Below, piece after piece: positions 25,880 to 36,369 of a DNA stretch of 64,000 nucleotides (the first letter of the stretch is position 1; every line of letters starts with the position of its first letter). Both the position numbers and the translations under genes were made by a program. The stretch spans positions 310,001 to 374,000 of the forward strand of contig NZ_JAAQRC020000001.1 in the NCBI RefSeq assembly GCF_019216885.1. The letters are read 5' to 3'. The notes under the pieces were generated by a model, which worked only from the letters and a program-made list of their open reading frames with translations, was not told the DNA's origin and did no database searches. The stretch is from Methylobacterium sp. SyP6R (GTDB lineage Bacteria; Pseudomonadota; Alphaproteobacteria; Rhizobiales; Beijerinckiaceae).

Positions 25880-26472
25880 CCGAGCCGCGCCGTCCCCGCC
25901 GGCTGCGCCGTCTCTCCTCGGAAGAGAGCCGGCTCTGGGGCGAGATCGCCCGCCTGGTCACGCCCCTGCGCGGCCGGGCTTTGCCGTCCGTCCCCTCCCC
26001 TCCCCCGCCGCCGGAGCCGCCGCTCGCGCCCGCGCCGCCGGCCGCCCTGGTGCGGCCGGCCCGCCCGGCCCCGCGCGGTGCCCCCAAGAAGACCCCGAGC
26101 CCTCCGGCTCCGCCTCCTCCCGCGCCGGCCCTGCCGCCTTTGGCACCGCTCGAACGGCGGGTGCGCACCGCCCTGCGCCGCGGTTCACGCAGCGTCGATG
26201 CGTCGATCGACCTGCACGGGATGCGCCAGGCCGAGGCCCATGCGGCCCTGATCGGCTTCCTGCACCGCTCCCGAGCCTCCGGTCACGCCGTGGTCCTGGT
26301 CGTCACGGGCAAGGGAGGGGGCGATCCGTATTCCGAGCGCGGCGTGCTGCGCCGCAGCGTGCCGCATTGGCTGCGCCTGCCCGAGTTGCGCACCCTGGTG
26401 GTCGGGTTCGAGGAGGCCGCCCACCATCACGGCGGCGGTGGTGCCCTCTATATCCGCCTGCGTCGTCGCTGA
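25876..26472 (+). CDS. Smr/MutS2-family domain protein
   Basis: This 198-residue protein has a Pro-rich N-terminal half (residues 35-85) and a C-terminal Smr domain: SIDLHGMRQAEAHAALIGF, VVLVVTGKGGG and FEEAAHHHGGGGALYIRLRR. LDLHG and TGKG loops are the active-site motifs of Smr nucleases. GTG at 25876 overlaps the mltA stop, so it is translationally coupled to mltA. DNA or RNA substrate is unknown. Confidence 0.92.
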   Translation: MTEPRRPRRLRRLSSEESRLWGEIARLVTPLRGRALPSVPSPPPPPEPPLAPAPPAALVRPARPAPRGAPKKTPSPPAPPPPAPALPPLAPLERRVRTALRRGSRSVDASIDLHGMRQAEAHAALIGFLHRSRASGHAVVLVVTGKGGGDPYSERGVLRRSVPHWLRLPELRTLVVGFEEAAHHHGGGGALYIRLRRR

Positions 26473-26993
26473 TCCGTGTGGCTCCGACCGCATCGCCGGT
26501 CACCCCGCTCATGGGGATACTGCGCCGTATTGGCGGAATACGTCGCTTGCACCATGGAGAAGCTTGAGCTCGCCGGACGGGCAGATGATCGGCGTGGTGG
26601 CGTCGAGGTTAGATCCGCCAAATGTTAATGCGGCGACGCGACGACTGCGCCGATAGTTCGCCCTGTTGAGGGCACAGCCGGAGCATCCGCGCCGGGTCCT
26701 TCGTCTCCTGCGGGGCTGCCGCTCCGCGCCTTTCCCCACTTTTCCCCACGGGGGACTTGAGTCGACGACGAGGACCCGTTACATAAAGTCGTTCCCTCCT
26801 CCATCGTCACGTCACGTCGCATCCAGGGCCCTCCGGCTCTCCCGCGCGACCTCCGGGACAATCAGGCGACGACTTCGCGACCGGTGCCCCTTTTTCGGTC
26901 ACCCCGTTGCTTCCGCTCGATGCCGCATCCTGCGGCAGCCGGACTTGTCCCGACATGACGCCCCCCAGCTTCGCCCCCGCACCCCGATATCCC
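26473..26993. other. gene-free leader upstream of rho
   Basis: The 520 bp upstream of rho have no convincing gene. There is a possible promoter at 26757-26785 and a C-rich leader. Rho messages often have autoregulated leaders, but no attenuator could be folded with confidence. Confidence 0.45.
26757..26785 (+). promoter_or_regulatory. candidate sigma-70-type promoter for rho
   Basis: TTGAGT (26757-26762) and TACATA (26780-26785) are 17 bp apart and lie about 210 bp before the rho start. Only the spacing and partial consensus support it. Confidence 0.3.
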
Positions 26994-28307
26994 ATGATCG
27001 AAGACACTCTCGCCCCGATCGAGACCCCGGCCGCCCCCGCCATGCGTGAGGTGAAGCTGCAGGATCTCAAGTCGAAGACGCCGACCGAACTCCTCACCTT
27101 CGCCGAGGAGGTCGAGGTCGAGAACGCCTCGACCATGCGCAAGCAGGAGCTGATGTTCGCGATCCTGAAGCAGCTCGCTGCCAAGGACGTCGAGATCATC
27201 GGCGCCGGCACCGTCGAGGTGCTGCAGGACGGCTTCGGCTTCCTGCGCTCCTCCGACTCGAACTACCTGCCGGGTCCCGACGACATCTACATCTCGCCGA
27301 CGCAGATCCGCCGCTTCGGCCTGCGCACCGGCGACACCGTCGAGGGGCCGATCCGCGGCCCGAAGGACGGTGAGCGCTACTTCGCGCTGCTGAAGGTCAA
27401 CACCATCAATTTCGAGAACCCGGACAAGATCAAGCACAAGGTCCATTTCGACAACCTGACGCCGCTGTTCCCCACGCAGCGCTTCAAGCTCGAACTGTCG
27501 GAGCCGACCCGCAAGGACTTCTCGCCCCGGATCATCGACATCGTCGCGCCGATCGGCAAGGGCCAGCGCGCCCTGATCGTGGCGCCGCCGCGGACCGGCA
27601 AGACGGTGCTGATGCAGAACATCGCCCAGTCGATCACCCTGAACCACCCGGAATGCTACCTCATCGTCCTGCTCATCGACGAGCGGCCGGAAGAGGTCAC
27701 CGACATGCAGCGCTCGGTGAAGGGTGAGGTGATCGCCTCGACCTTCGACGAGCCGGCGACCCGCCACGTCCAGGTCGCCGAGATGGTGATCGAGAAGGCC
27801 AAGCGTCTGGTCGAGCACGGCCGCGACGTCGTCATCCTGCTCGACTCGATCACTCGGCTCGGCCGCGCCTACAATACCGTGGTGCCGTCCTCCGGCAAGG
27901 TGCTGACCGGCGGCGTCGACGCCAACGCCCTGCAGCGGCCCAAGCGCTTCTTCGGTGCCGCCCGCAACATCGAGGAGGGCGGCTCGCTGACCATCATCGC
28001 CACCGCGCTGATCGACACCGGATCGCGGATGGACGAGGTGATCTTCGAGGAGTTCAAGGGCACCGGCAACTCCGAGATCATCCTGGATCGCAAGGTCTCC
28101 GACAAGCGCATCTTCCCGGCGATCGACATCACCCGCTCCGGCACCCGCAAGGAAGAACTGCTGGTCCCGCCGGACTCGCTCAAGAAGACCTATGTGCTCC
28201 GCCGCATCCTCAACCCGATGGGCGTCACCGACGCGATCGAGTTCCTGCTCGACAAGCTGCGCCAGACCAAGAGCAACGGCGACTTCTTCGACTCGATGAA
28301 CACCTGA
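26994..28307 (+). CDS. rho: transcription termination factor Rho
   Basis: Rho is recognised throughout. It has an N-terminal [20 protein letters not shown], an RNA-binding cold-shock segment ([27 protein letters not shown]), Walker A APPRTGKT, Walker [16 protein letters not shown] and the Q/R loops ([14 protein letters not shown]). It is a hexameric RNA helicase that ends transcription. The start is uncertain: ATG at 26994 gives 437 residues, while ATG at 27042 (MREVKLQD) gives 421 and matches the usual alphaproteobacterial N-terminus. A strong terminator follows. Confidence 0.97.
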   Translation: MIEDTLAPIETPAAPAMREVKLQDLKSKTPTELLTFAEEVEVENASTMRKQELMFAILKQLAAKDVEIIGAGTVEVLQDGFGFLRSSDSNYLPGPDDIYISPTQIRRFGLRTGDTVEGPIRGPKDGERYFALLKVNTINFENPDKIKHKVHFDNLTPLFPTQRFKLELSEPTRKDFSPRIIDIVAPIGKGQRALIVAPPRTGKTVLMQNIAQSITLNHPECYLIVLLIDERPEEVTDMQRSVKGEVIASTFDEPATRHVQVAEMVIEKAKRLVEHGRDVVILLDSITRLGRAYNTVVPSSGKVLTGGVDANALQRPKRFFGAARNIEEGGSLTIIATALIDTGSRMDEVIFEEFKGTGNSEIILDRKVSDKRIFPAIDITRSGTRKEELLVPPDSLKKTYVLRRILNPMGVTDAIEFLLDKLRQTKSNGDFFDSMNT

Positions 28308-28345
28308 TCCGACCCGCCGGTCGCGATCTCCCGGACGTTGTCGCG

Positions 28346-28367
28346 CGGCGCCCCGAAAGGGGCGCCG
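28346..28367 (+). terminator. rho-independent terminator of rho gene
   Basis: CGGCGCCCC (28346-28354), loop GAAA, GGGGCGCCG (28359-28367), then TTGCTGTTT. A GNRA tetraloop on a 9-bp GC stem with a T-rich tail, 38 bp after the rho stop, is a classic intrinsic terminator. Confidence 0.85.
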
Positions 28368-28464
28368 TTGCTGTTTGAGAGATGGCTCGCGGCGTCTGCG
28401 CGGCCCCACGGTCTCCGAGAGGGCCATTGGTCCGCGGCGCCCCGGACCTCTTTTTCTCCCCGCG

Positions 28465-28532
28465 ACCTCATCTTGAGCTACCGCGAAGCGGCTTCGAAGG
28501 AGGCGCCAGGCAGCTCCGAGACCTCTGGAGCC
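28465..28532. repeat. dispersed repeat R2, degenerate copy
   Basis: ACCTCATCTTGAG...CTTCGAAGGAGGCGCCAGG...ACCTCTGGAGCC follows the order of the R2 copies at 12141-12261 and 63311-63406. The surrounding gap 28308-28740 holds no other feature apart from the terminator. Confidence 0.65.
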
Positions 28533-28740
28533 GTTCCTCGATGCCGCATCCACCGGCAGCACGCGGGAAGGCGCTCCGAACGGGAGGGAATTCCTTGGAG
28601 GTCCTGCCCAGTTCGACATGATCGGAGGCGCGTGTTCCGCGGCATTCGCCTAATCGGCACGATCGCCGGATCGTGCTAGCCACGGTCCGCGACGCCATCC
28701 CGGTGCCGTAACCCGGCCTCTGCCCTTCCGCGACTCCTCC

Positions 28741-30054
28741 ATGCTTCCCCTCGACACCATCTTCGCTCCCGCCACCGGCCATGGCCGCACCGCCGTCGCG
28801 GTCGTGCGGATCAGCGGCCCGCAGGCCGGCCCTGCCCTCTCGGCGCTGATTGGGGTGCCCCTTCCGCCGGCGCGCCGCCTGTCGCTGCGCGTCCTGCGCG
28901 AGCCGGCTTCCGGAGACCTCCTCGATCACGCCTTGGTCGCCTGGCTGCCCGGACCCGGCACCGCCACGGGCGAGGACATGGCGGAACTGCACCTCCATGG
29001 CGGGCCGGCTGTGCGAGCGGCGGTGCTGCGCAGCCTCGGCACCATCCCGGGTCTCGTCCCGGCGGAGCCCGGCGCTTTTACCCGCCGGGCCTTCCTTAAC
29101 GGCCGCATGGACCTGACCGGCGTCGAGGGGCTGGCCGACCTGATCGATGCCGAGACCGAGGCGCAACGGCGCCAAGCGGTGCGTCAACTCGACGGTGCCC
29201 TCGGTCGAGCCGTCGAGGCGTGGCGGGACGCCCTTCTCGGCGTGCTCGCCGGCACGGAGGCTGCCCTCGACTTCTCCGACGAGGGCGACGTCGATGACGA
29301 GGCTCTGACGGAGGCCGGGCGTGCTGTCGCGTTCGAGATACGCGACGCAATCCGGGCCGCCCTCGCCGATGGCCGCCGGGGCGAACGCCTGCGGGACGGG
29401 TTCACCGTGGTGCTCGCCGGTGCACCCAATGCCGGCAAATCGACGCTTCTCAACGCGCTCGCCCGCCGCGACGTCGCGATCGTCTCGGATATCCCCGGCA
29501 CCACGCGGGACGCGATCGAGGTGCGATGCGATCTCGGCGGACTACCGGTGCTGCTGGTCGATACGGCGGGGTTGCGCGAGGGTACCGACGCGATCGAGGT
29601 GGAGGGCGTGGCGCGCAGCCGTCGCCGCATCGATCAGGCCGATCTGGTACTCTGGCTGCGCGAGCCGGGCGGTGATGCTCCCCCTCCCCTTTCCGTGCCC
29701 ACGCTCGTCGTCGCCACCAAGGACGATCTATCCGCCTCGTCGCCCGACGGCGCGATTGCGATCTCGGCCCGGACCGGCAGCGGGCTCGACCGTCTCCTCG
29801 CCGAGATCGAGCGCACTGCCGAGACGTCTCTCGGCAGCGGCGACGCTCTGGTGACGCGCGAGCGGCAGCGACTCGCCCTCGAACGGTGTCTTCACCACCT
29901 CGATCGCGTCGTGACTCATAGAGCCGAACTCCCGGCCGAACTGGTGGCGGAGGATCTGCGCCTCGCCATCCGCGCTCTCGGCGAGGTGGCCGGGCGCATC
30001 GGTGTCGAGGAGATGCTCGATCGGTTGTTTTCCAGCTTCTGCATCGGCAAGTGA
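28741..30054 (+). CDS. mnmE: tRNA uridine-5-carboxymethylaminomethyl(34) synthesis GTPase MnmE
   Basis: The 437-residue protein opens DTIFAPATGHGRTAVAVVRISG (formyl-THF-binding domain) and has EDMAELHLHGGPAVRAAVLR. The G domain shows GAPNAGKSTLLNALARRD (about 229-246), DIPGTTRD and DTAGLR. It ends with the catalytic CIGK. It partners with MnmG to modify the wobble uridine of tRNAs. It is followed by a parS-like site and mnmG, the usual order. Confidence 0.97.
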   Translation: MLPLDTIFAPATGHGRTAVAVVRISGPQAGPALSALIGVPLPPARRLSLRVLREPASGDLLDHALVAWLPGPGTATGEDMAELHLHGGPAVRAAVLRSLGTIPGLVPAEPGAFTRRAFLNGRMDLTGVEGLADLIDAETEAQRRQAVRQLDGALGRAVEAWRDALLGVLAGTEAALDFSDEGDVDDEALTEAGRAVAFEIRDAIRAALADGRRGERLRDGFTVVLAGAPNAGKSTLLNALARRDVAIVSDIPGTTRDAIEVRCDLGGLPVLLVDTAGLREGTDAIEVEGVARSRRRIDQADLVLWLREPGGDAPPPLSVPTLVVATKDDLSASSPDGAIAISARTGSGLDRLLAEIERTAETSLGSGDALVTRERQRLALERCLHHLDRVVTHRAELPAELVAEDLRLAIRALGEVAGRIGVEEMLDRLFSSFCIGK

Positions 30055-30069
30055 GCCGCCCGGGGTCGT

Positions 30070-30085
30070 GTTTTCACGTGAAACG
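30070..30085. promoter_or_regulatory. parS-like ParB-binding site
   Basis: GTTTTCACGTGAAACG has the full TTTCACGTGAAA palindrome and matches the GTTTCACGTGAAAC core at 13 of 14 positions. It lies in the mnmE-mnmG gap, 3.5 kb before parB. Confidence 0.75.
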
Positions 30086-30140
30086 CGGGACGGCCCGAGA
30101 GCGTGATTGACGCCGCCGCCGGGCATCCCCTAATCACCTC

Positions 30141-32024
30141 ATGCTCTCCCACGATTCTCCCCCCTACGACGTGATCGTCGTCGGCGGCGGCCATGCGGGC
30201 GCCGAAGCGGCCGCCGCCGCCGCGCGTTACGGTGCCCGCACCGCCCTGGTCACCCATCGCCGCGATACGCTCGGGGCGATGTCCTGCAACCCGGCCATCG
30301 GCGGCCTCGGCAAGGGCCACCTCGTGCGCGAGGTCGATGCCCTCGACGGGCTGATGGGCCGGGTGGCGGATCGGGCAGGGATTCAATTCCGACTGCTCAA
30401 TCGCCGCAAGGGACCGGCGGTGCGGGGACCACGCACCCAGGCCGATCGAAAGCTTTACGCCCGGGCGATGCAGACGCTTCTGAGCGAGACGCCGAACCTC
30501 ACCATCGTCGAGGGCGAGGTCGCGGATCTCACCGTCATCGAAGGTCGGGTCGTCGGCGCAACGCTCGCCGATGGACGCGCCCTCCCCTGCCGCGCCGCGG
30601 TCCTCACCACCGGGACCTTCCTGCGCGGGCTGATCCATATCGGCGAGGTCACGACGCCGGCCGGACGGATCGGCGAGAAGCCGGCGCTCGGCCTCTCCGC
30701 GACCCTCGATCGCCACGGCTTCGCCCTCGGTCGCCTGAAGACCGGTACGCCGCCGCGCCTCGACGGCCGCACCATCGATTGGCACGGGATCGACAAGCAG
30801 GCGGCCGACGACGAGCCTGTGCCGTTCTCGACTCTGACCGAGCGGATCACCACGCCGCAGATCGAGTGTGGGGTGACCCGGACGGGCCAGGCGGCGCACG
30901 ACCTGATCCGGGCCAATCTGCATCGCTCGGCGATGTATTCCGGCGGCATCACCAGCCGCGGGCCGCGCTATTGCCCGTCCATCGAGGACAAAGTGGTTCG
31001 CTTCGGCGACCGCGACGGCCACCAGATCTTCCTTGAACCGGAAGGCCTCGACGATCCGACCGTCTATCCGAACGGCATCTCCACCTCCCTTCCCGAGGAG
31101 GTGCAAGCCGGCATCGTCCGCCTGCTCCCGGGCTGCGAGCGGACGGTGATCCTGCGCCCGGGCTACGCGATCGAGTACGATTACGTCGATCCGCGCGAGC
31201 TCGACCCGACGCTTCAGACCCGCCGCATCGCCGGCCTGTTCCTGGCCGGCCAGATCAACGGCACCACCGGCTACGAGGAGGCGGCCGGCCAAGGGCTGGT
31301 GGCCGGACTCAACGCCGCCCGTTTGGCAGGCGCCGCCGATCTCGCGGTGTTCGACCGGGCCGAGTCCTATATCGGCGTGATGATCGACGATCTCGTGACC
31401 CACGGGGTCAGCGAACCGTACCGCATGTTCACCTCACGCTCGGAATATCGACTCAGTCTGCGGGTCGACAATGCCGATGAGCGCCTGACCGGTCGCGGTC
31501 TCGCCCTCGGCTGTATCTCGTCGGCTCGGGCTGCCCGTGATGCGGCGCGCCGCGAGGCGCTTCAGGACGCTCGCCGGACGCTGGAGAGCTTGAGCCTCAC
31601 GCCCACGGAGGCGCAGCGCTACGGCATTGCCCTCAACCGTGACGGCATTCGCCGCTCGGCCTTCCAGTTGCTCTCCTATCCGGAGATCACCTGGGACCGG
31701 CTCCTGGCAGTCTGGCCGCAGCTCCGAGACATCCCCCCTGCCCTGGCCGACCGTGTCTGCACGGATGCGACTTACGCGGTCTATCTCGACCGGCAGAGGG
31801 CCGACATCGCGGCCTTCCGGCGCGATGAGGCGGTGGTGCTCCCCGCGATGCTCGATTACGGCAGCATCGCCGGGCTCTCGAACGAGTTGCGGCTGAAGCT
31901 CGGGACAGTGCGTCCCCTCACCCTCGGCCAAGCTGCCCGCATAGAGGGCGTCACTCCTGCCGCCCTCACCCTGCTCGCTGCCCATGCCCGTCGCGGCGCT
32001 ACCGCCGAGGTTCCGGCCGAATGA
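30141..32024 (+). CDS. mnmG: tRNA uridine-5-carboxymethylaminomethyl(34) synthesis enzyme MnmG
   Basis: The 627-residue FAD protein has [53 protein letters not shown] and [16 protein letters not shown]. The C-terminal helical domain ends in [21 protein letters not shown], which binds MnmE and tRNA. It acts with MnmE on wobble uridines. Its stop overlaps the rsmG start (ATGA, 32021-32024). Confidence 0.98.
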   Translation: MLSHDSPPYDVIVVGGGHAGAEAAAAAARYGARTALVTHRRDTLGAMSCNPAIGGLGKGHLVREVDALDGLMGRVADRAGIQFRLLNRRKGPAVRGPRTQADRKLYARAMQTLLSETPNLTIVEGEVADLTVIEGRVVGATLADGRALPCRAAVLTTGTFLRGLIHIGEVTTPAGRIGEKPALGLSATLDRHGFALGRLKTGTPPRLDGRTIDWHGIDKQAADDEPVPFSTLTERITTPQIECGVTRTGQAAHDLIRANLHRSAMYSGGITSRGPRYCPSIEDKVVRFGDRDGHQIFLEPEGLDDPTVYPNGISTSLPEEVQAGIVRLLPGCERTVILRPGYAIEYDYVDPRELDPTLQTRRIAGLFLAGQINGTTGYEEAAGQGLVAGLNAARLAGAADLAVFDRAESYIGVMIDDLVTHGVSEPYRMFTSRSEYRLSLRVDNADERLTGRGLALGCISSARAARDAARREALQDARRTLESLSLTPTEAQRYGIALNRDGIRRSAFQLLSYPEITWDRLLAVWPQLRDIPPALADRVCTDATYAVYLDRQRADIAAFRRDEAVVLPAMLDYGSIAGLSNELRLKLGTVRPLTLGQAARIEGVTPAALTLLAAHARRGATAEVPAE

Positions 32025-32677
32025 CCAAATCCCCGGTGACGAAGTCTCCTTCCGGCCGAGACGCCGTCCTGCGAGATGCGGGCGTTTCACGTGAAACAGC
32101 CGCTGCCCTCGATCTCTACGTCGCCCAGCTCACCCGCTGGCAGTCGATCAAGAACCTCGTCGGACCCTCGACCCTGGCCGAGGTCTGGACTCGGCACGTC
32201 GCGGATTCGCTTCAGCTCCTGGCCCTCGCCCCCGATGCGACGCGTTGGCTCGATCTCGGCAGCGGCGCCGGTATCCCAGGCCTGATCCTGGCGATCGCCG
32301 GGCGCGACCGTCCCGGCTTCCGCGTCGACCTCGTCGAGAGCAACGGCCGCAAGGGCGCGTTCCTGCAGGAGACGGCGCGCCTCACTGGCGCACCGGCCAA
32401 AATCCACGTCGCGCGCATCGAGACGGTGATCGCGGGCTTCACTGATTCGCAGATCGTGACTGCCAGGGCTCTCGCGCCGCTTTCGCAGCTTCTCATCTGG
32501 ACCGCACCCTTGTTGAAAAATGGCGCGATCGGGCTTTTTCCGAAAGGGCGTGATGTCTTAACCGAATTGACCGAGGCCGAGGAAAGGTGGAGATTTGCCG
32601 CGGATCTGATCCCGAGCCGGACCGATTCTGATGCCAGAATCGTCCGCGTCTCCAGCGTGAGCGGCCTTCTCCCATGA
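32021..32677 (+). CDS. rsmG: 16S rRNA (guanine(527)-N(7))-methyltransferase RsmG
   Basis: The 218-residue SAM-dependent methyltransferase contains the SAM-binding [19 protein letters not shown], then [19 protein letters not shown] and [15 protein letters not shown]. It methylates G527 of 16S rRNA. The N-terminal VSRET codons are also a parS site (32083-32098). Its start overlaps the mnmG stop, and its stop overlaps the parA start (ATGA, 32674-32677). Confidence 0.97.
   Translation: MTKSPVTKSPSGRDAVLRDAGVSRETAAALDLYVAQLTRWQSIKNLVGPSTLAEVWTRHVADSLQLLALAPDATRWLDLGSGAGIPGLILAIAGRDRPGFRVDLVESNGRKGAFLQETARLTGAPAKIHVARIETVIAGFTDSQIVTARALAPLSQLLIWTAPLLKNGAIGLFPKGRDVLTELTEAEERWRFAADLIPSRTDSDARIVRVSSVSGLLP
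32083..32098. promoter_or_regulatory. parS site inside rsmG
   Basis: CGTTTCACGTGAAACA contains the complete 14-bp parS core GTTTCACGTGAAAC. It is read in frame as VSRET near the N-terminus of RsmG. It is 1.5 kb before parB and is the best match in the window. Confidence 0.92.
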
Positions 32678-33522
32678 TCGCGGACCCCCCCGAGTCGCAG
32701 GCGAGCGGCAGCCCGCGGCCCCTGCGCATCATCGCGCTCGCCAACCAGAAGGGCGGCGTCGGCAAGACCACGACGGCAATCAACCTCGGCACCGCCCTGG
32801 CGGCGATCGGCGAGCACGTGCTGATCGTCGACCTCGACCCGCAGGGCAACGCCTCGACCGGCCTCGGCATCGACCGGCGCCAGCGCCGCCTCTCGACCTA
32901 CGACGTGCTCGCCGGCGAGGCGCCCCTCACCGAGGCCGTACAAGCCACCGCGGTGCCGCGTCTCTCGTTGATCCCATCCACGATGGACCTGCTGGGCCTC
33001 GAAATGGCGATGGCGAGCGCGCCGGACCGGGCACAGCGCCTCCGCCGGGCCCTGGAGCCGCTCGATCTCGGCGACATGCCGGAGGATCAGCGTTTCACCT
33101 ACGTGCTGATCGACTGCCCCCCCTCGCTCAACCTGCTGACCCTCAACGCCCTCGCGGCGGCGCATGCGGTGCTGGTCCCGCTGCAATGCGAGTTCTTCGC
33201 CCTCGAAGGATTGAGCCAGCTCCTGCGTACCGTCGAGCAGGTCAAGGGCGCTCTCAACCCGCGCCTGGCGATCCAGGGCGTGGTGCTGACGATGTTCGAT
33301 CCGCGCAACAACCTGTCGGCGCAGGTGGTCGCCGACGTGCGCGAGTTCATGGGCGACAAGGTCTACGAGACCATGATCCCCCGCAACGTGCGCGTCTCCG
33401 AGGCGCCGTCGCACGGCAAGCCGGTGCTGCTCTACGATCTCAAATGCGCCGGCTCGCAGGCCTATCTGCGGCTCGCCTCCGAGATCATCCAACGTGAGGG
33501 CCGTCTTCCGGCCGCCGCCTGA
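32674..33522 (+). CDS. parA: chromosome-partitioning ATPase ParA
   Basis: The 282-residue protein has the deviant Walker A ANQKGGVGKTTTAINLG (Lys-rich P-loop near residue 26), DLDPQGNASTGLGI and LIDCPPSLNLLTLNALAAA (Walker B). It ends VRVSEAPSHGKPVLLYD, as in chromosomal Soj/ParA. With ParB and parS it segregates replication origins. It is followed 26 bp later by parB. Confidence 0.97.
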   Translation: MIADPPESQASGSPRPLRIIALANQKGGVGKTTTAINLGTALAAIGEHVLIVDLDPQGNASTGLGIDRRQRRLSTYDVLAGEAPLTEAVQATAVPRLSLIPSTMDLLGLEMAMASAPDRAQRLRRALEPLDLGDMPEDQRFTYVLIDCPPSLNLLTLNALAAAHAVLVPLQCEFFALEGLSQLLRTVEQVKGALNPRLAIQGVVLTMFDPRNNLSAQVVADVREFMGDKVYETMIPRNVRVSEAPSHGKPVLLYDLKCAGSQAYLRLASEIIQREGRLPAAA

Positions 33523-33548
33523 ACCAGCGTAATGGAGTCGATGAGAGG

Positions 33549-34445
<897 letters not shown>

Positions 34446-34500
34446 GGATCGCAAGGCCAAGCTTCAGGCTCGGCCTTGGAATGAGAGGGGAGGGGGCGCG

Positions 34501-35529
34501 TCAGCCCCTTCTCGCCGCTTCGCTCGCCAGACGCAGGAAGAGATCGGCCGCGATGGCGTGCGAGAAGTCGCCCCCGGCCCGGCGGGCATTGAGCACCGCG
34601 TCTTGCAACAGCGAGACCGCCCGACGTAACGAGGCCGGGCTCCAGCGGGCGAGTTGCGTCTCGACGATCTTCTGACGCCGGAAATGCAGGCCACGCCATC
34701 CCGCCACCATCGCGCTCGGGCTCTTGCCCTCGCCATCGAGGCGGGTGGCGAGAAGGGTGAGCGCGTGGCGGAGCGCTCCGCCCAGCATCACCGAGGCGTC
34801 CATGCCCTCGATCTGGAAGCGCCGATAGCTGCGCTCGGTCTCGGCGATCCGTCCGGCAAAAGCTGCATCGATCAGCGCGTTGAGCATCGATCCGGAAACG
34901 TCGCTGCCGATTGCCTCGACATCGTCGATGCCGATCTCGCCCTGGCCGCGAGCGTAAAGCGCCAGCTTCTCGATCTCGCCGAGGCTCGCCCGTCGGTCAC
35001 CACCGAGGCCGCTGGCAAGCAGGTCGCGGGCCTCGCGGGTGATGCGCAAGCCGTCCGCCCGCAACGTTTTGTCGATCAGGTCGGCGAGGGTGCCGGCATC
35101 GTCCGGGTAGCAGGGGATCGCGAGCGCCCGTGGCGAACGTTCGCAGATCACGCGCAAGGGCGCCGACTTGGCGAGATCGCCGGCCTCGACCACGATCCGC
35201 GTGTCGGCGCTCTCGTGCTTGAGGGCGGCGTCGACCGCCGGCGCGTAGTTGCGGCTGCCAGGACGGACCCAGACAGCCCGCTTGCCGCCGAACAGCCCGA
35301 CGGTGGCGGCTTCGTCGACGAGGCGGCCGGGATCGCTCGCCAGCACGTCGCCGTCGAGCTTCACCAGCGCGAAGGGGTCCGAGGGATCGTCGACCGCCTT
35401 CTCGGCCAGGAGGCGGGCACGCTCGGTCACGAGACCGGTATCCGGGCCGTAGACCAGGATCACGGCGATGCGCGGGTCGGGGCCGCGGCGCAGCAGGCCC
35501 TCGACCTCGCCAGCCTTCACGGCGGTCAC
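34501..35529 (-). CDS. holA: DNA polymerase III subunit delta (HolA)
   Basis: This 342-residue protein matches HolA along its length: VEGLLRRGPDPRIAVILVYGPDTGLV at the start, VDDPSDPFALVKLDGDVLASDPGRL, ALAIPCYPDDAGTLADLI, LLASGLGGDRRASLGEIEKLALY and LARWSPASLRRAVSLLQDAV. It is the clamp-loader subunit that opens the beta clamp. It is convergent with parB and lies 27 bp downstream of lptE on the same strand. Confidence 0.95.
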   Translation of the reverse strand: MTAVKAGEVEGLLRRGPDPRIAVILVYGPDTGLVTERARLLAEKAVDDPSDPFALVKLDGDVLASDPGRLVDEAATVGLFGGKRAVWVRPGSRNYAPAVDAALKHESADTRIVVEAGDLAKSAPLRVICERSPRALAIPCYPDDAGTLADLIDKTLRADGLRITREARDLLASGLGGDRRASLGEIEKLALYARGQGEIGIDDVEAIGSDVSGSMLNALIDAAFAGRIAETERSYRRFQIEGMDASVMLGGALRHALTLLATRLDGEGKSPSAMVAGWRGLHFRRQKIVETQLARWSPASLRRAVSLLQDAVLNARRAGGDFSHAIAADLFLRLASEAARRG

Positions 35530-35556
35530 GACAAGCCTCCGGCGGTCATCATGCGC

Positions 35557-36093
35557 TCAGGGCTGGGTCGCCAGGATCGCGGCGACGCGTGTCTTGATCT
35601 GGTCGGAAAGGAGCTTGGCCAGCCGGATTTCGGCATCCCGGGCGGCGCGCAGGCTGGCGAAGCGCTGGGCCGAGCGGTCGTAGGTGGCGGTCCCTTGCGC
35701 GACGCCCTCGGTAATGGTGCGGTCGCCGGAGAGCGTCTGGACCTTGTAGGAGGCGGTGCCGACCAGCGTCGCGGCTTCCGCCCGGCCGGTGATCGAGCTG
35801 ACGATCGGCGTCTGCACCGTCTCGCTCGCCGCAAGGGTCAGGCGATACTTCTTCTCCGCCGGCGTCCCTGAGCCGTCGAGGTCGAAGACCAGCTCGCTGC
35901 GCAGGTAATGACCGAGGCGCTCCTGGCCCTGCGCGGTCTTGGCCGGCTCGACCTGGATCGAGGCGAGCACGGCGCTCAGGGGCGCGCCGGAGGCGGTCGG
36001 CCCGTAGAGCGGCCGGAAGCAGGCCGAGAGGCCGAGAGCCAGGGTGGCGACGAGAGTGAGGTTCCGCGCCGTCTTCGCCGTGCTGCCTGCCAT
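35557..36093 (-). CDS. lptE: LPS-assembly lipoprotein LptE
   Basis: The 178-residue protein has a lipoprotein signal (NLTLVATLALGLSAC, lipobox Cys at about 25). CFRPLYGPTASG is the typical opening of alphaproteobacterial LptE, and VGTASYKVQTLSGDRTITEG falls in the body. It plugs the LptD barrel in the outer membrane. The start at 36093 gives a correct signal peptide. Gene order leuS-lptE-holA is standard. Confidence 0.93.
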   Translation of the reverse strand: MAGSTAKTARNLTLVATLALGLSACFRPLYGPTASGAPLSAVLASIQVEPAKTAQGQERLGHYLRSELVFDLDGSGTPAEKKYRLTLAASETVQTPIVSSITGRAEAATLVGTASYKVQTLSGDRTITEGVAQGTATYDRSAQRFASLRAARDAEIRLAKLLSDQIKTRVAAILATQP

Positions 36094-36312
36094 GAAGGTC
36101 CGTCCTGCCACCGCTTGATTCGTCACCGCGACGCTGACGCGGTTACCGCTACGCTGAGGTTCTGCCAAGGGGTTCTGCCAAGTGGAGTGAACACGCCCCG
36201 CGGGCTCCCAGGATAGAGCCGGCGATCTAAAGAATCTCTGCGGCGACAGCAGGGCCGTCGGCCGGTCGGATGGTGGAAATCGGGCATAAGACGACCGGAG
36301 TGAAAACGAGAA

Positions 36313-36342
36313 GGGCCCGGCGATCGGGAGATCGCCGGGCCC
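36313..36342 (-). terminator. leuS terminator
   Basis: GGGCCCGGCGATC (36313-36325) pairs perfectly with GATCGCCGGGCCC (36330-36342) around GGGA. On the minus strand a TTCTCGTTTTC tail follows. It lies 27 bp after the leuS stop. Confidence 0.88.
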
Positions 36343-36369
36343 TCGTCTCTATCAATCCGTCACGCCCGC

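Noticed and set aside
26731..26750. Possible DnaA boxes or origin in the TTTCCCCAC-rich stretch
   Set aside because: The sequence is TTTTCCCCAC, not TTATCCACA, and no cluster of boxes was seen. The origin is probably nearby but not shown here.
26862..28619. Long minus-strand frame opposite rho
   Set aside because: It is the antisense of rho, with no family match. The rho frame is unmistakable.
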